DNA of 29,006 nt from a virus. The stretch spans positions 1 to 29,006 of the IMG/VR virus record IMGVR_UViG_3300023108_000112; one strand, written 5' to 3'. Position 1 is the stretch's first letter; each line of letters opens with the position of its first letter. A model generated the notes under the pieces. The model did not search any database and had not been told where the DNA came from. It saw nothing but the letters and a program-made list of their open reading frames with translations. The position numbers and the translations under genes were made by a program. Shown here one piece after another: positions 28,975 through 29,006 of the stretch.

Positions 28975-29006
28975 TCAAAATGGATTCCAATATTCGTCCC
29001 ATTTAT
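28975..29006 (-). CDS. C-terminal end of a minus-strand gene (partial)
   Basis: Reading leftward from the right edge, one frame gives K-W-D-E-Y-W-N-P-F and then TGA at 28977-28975. The aromatic, acidic ending is plausible for a phage protein, and the strand matches the gene at 28602-28904, but only nine residues are visible. An alternative plus-strand ATG at 28980 is also open to the edge. Confidence 0.3.
   Translation of the reverse strand, partial: KWDEYWNPF

Noticed and set aside
1-29006. CRISPR arrays, insertion sequences or an integrase/attachment site
   Set aside because: No regularly spaced repeats, no transposase or integrase motifs, and no long direct repeat around the tRNA were seen by eye.

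Overview
This window looks like part of the genome of a marine T4-like myovirus of the cyanophage/pelagiphage type. The diagnosis rests on T4-type replication and recombination genes in compact co-directional blocks with ATGA start/stop overlaps: a probable gp32 tail, UvsX, UvsY, UvsW, the gp61 primase and the gp41 helicase. It is supported by T4 late-promoter boxes (TATAAATA) and by several small proteins I associate with marine T4-like phages. The DNA is AT-rich. No photosynthesis gene is present, so the host cannot be fixed from this segment. A marine Gram-negative bacterium is the best guess, because lipoproteins and a TolQ/TolR-like pair imply two membranes.

Layout. 1-2033: probable gp32 C-terminus, tRNA-Thr(UGU), uvsX, a small protein and uvsY. 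2030-6846: a glycan island with a pyruvyl-transferase-like protein, three DxD glycosyltransferase-like proteins and two paralogous capsule-transferase-like proteins, partly on the minus strand. 6829-11306: a sigma70-type promoter, a HARP-like protein, uvsW, a gene with a broken reading frame, and two conserved unknowns, one with a C2H2-like zinc finger. 11303-14847: two AT-rich paralogous sulfotransferase-like proteins, peptide deformylase, an HNH homing endonuclease, and a miniature protein resembling the DnaE (Pol III alpha) palm. 14807-15983: a minus-strand unknown and a late virion protein. 15980-20936: a second early promoter, primase, a 44-aa protein, a NodU-type carbamoyltransferase, helicase, and a ferredoxin-NADP reductase with an N-terminal Cys/His motif. 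20932-22759: a late operon for a MotA/ExbB-like and MotB/ExbD-like membrane pair plus a third membrane protein. 22743-25940: a minus-strand unknown, a cluster of small lipoprotein-like and membrane proteins, a methyltransferase, an SGNH hydrolase and an unknown. 25929-28203 (minus): an adenine-methyltransferase-like protein and a large protein sharing an N-terminal tag that resembles a T4 capsid-targeting peptide. 28211-29006: a bidirectional late promoter, two lipoproteins and a minus-strand membrane protein.

How they fit together. Early genes provide recombination-dependent replication (UvsX loaded by UvsY, gp41/gp61 primosome, UvsW branch processing). The glycosyl-, pyruvyl-, sulfo-, carbamoyl- and methyltransferases and the SGNH protein suggest substantial modification of glycans or other small targets. 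Late genes include virion proteins, probable packaged internal proteins and an envelope complex.

The most promising candidates for something undescribed are the late three-gene membrane 'motor-like' operon, the tagged and probably co-injected methyltransferase pair, and the mini-DnaE protein that keeps all three catalytic aspartates. All functional assignments come from reading motifs by eye; no database search was run.
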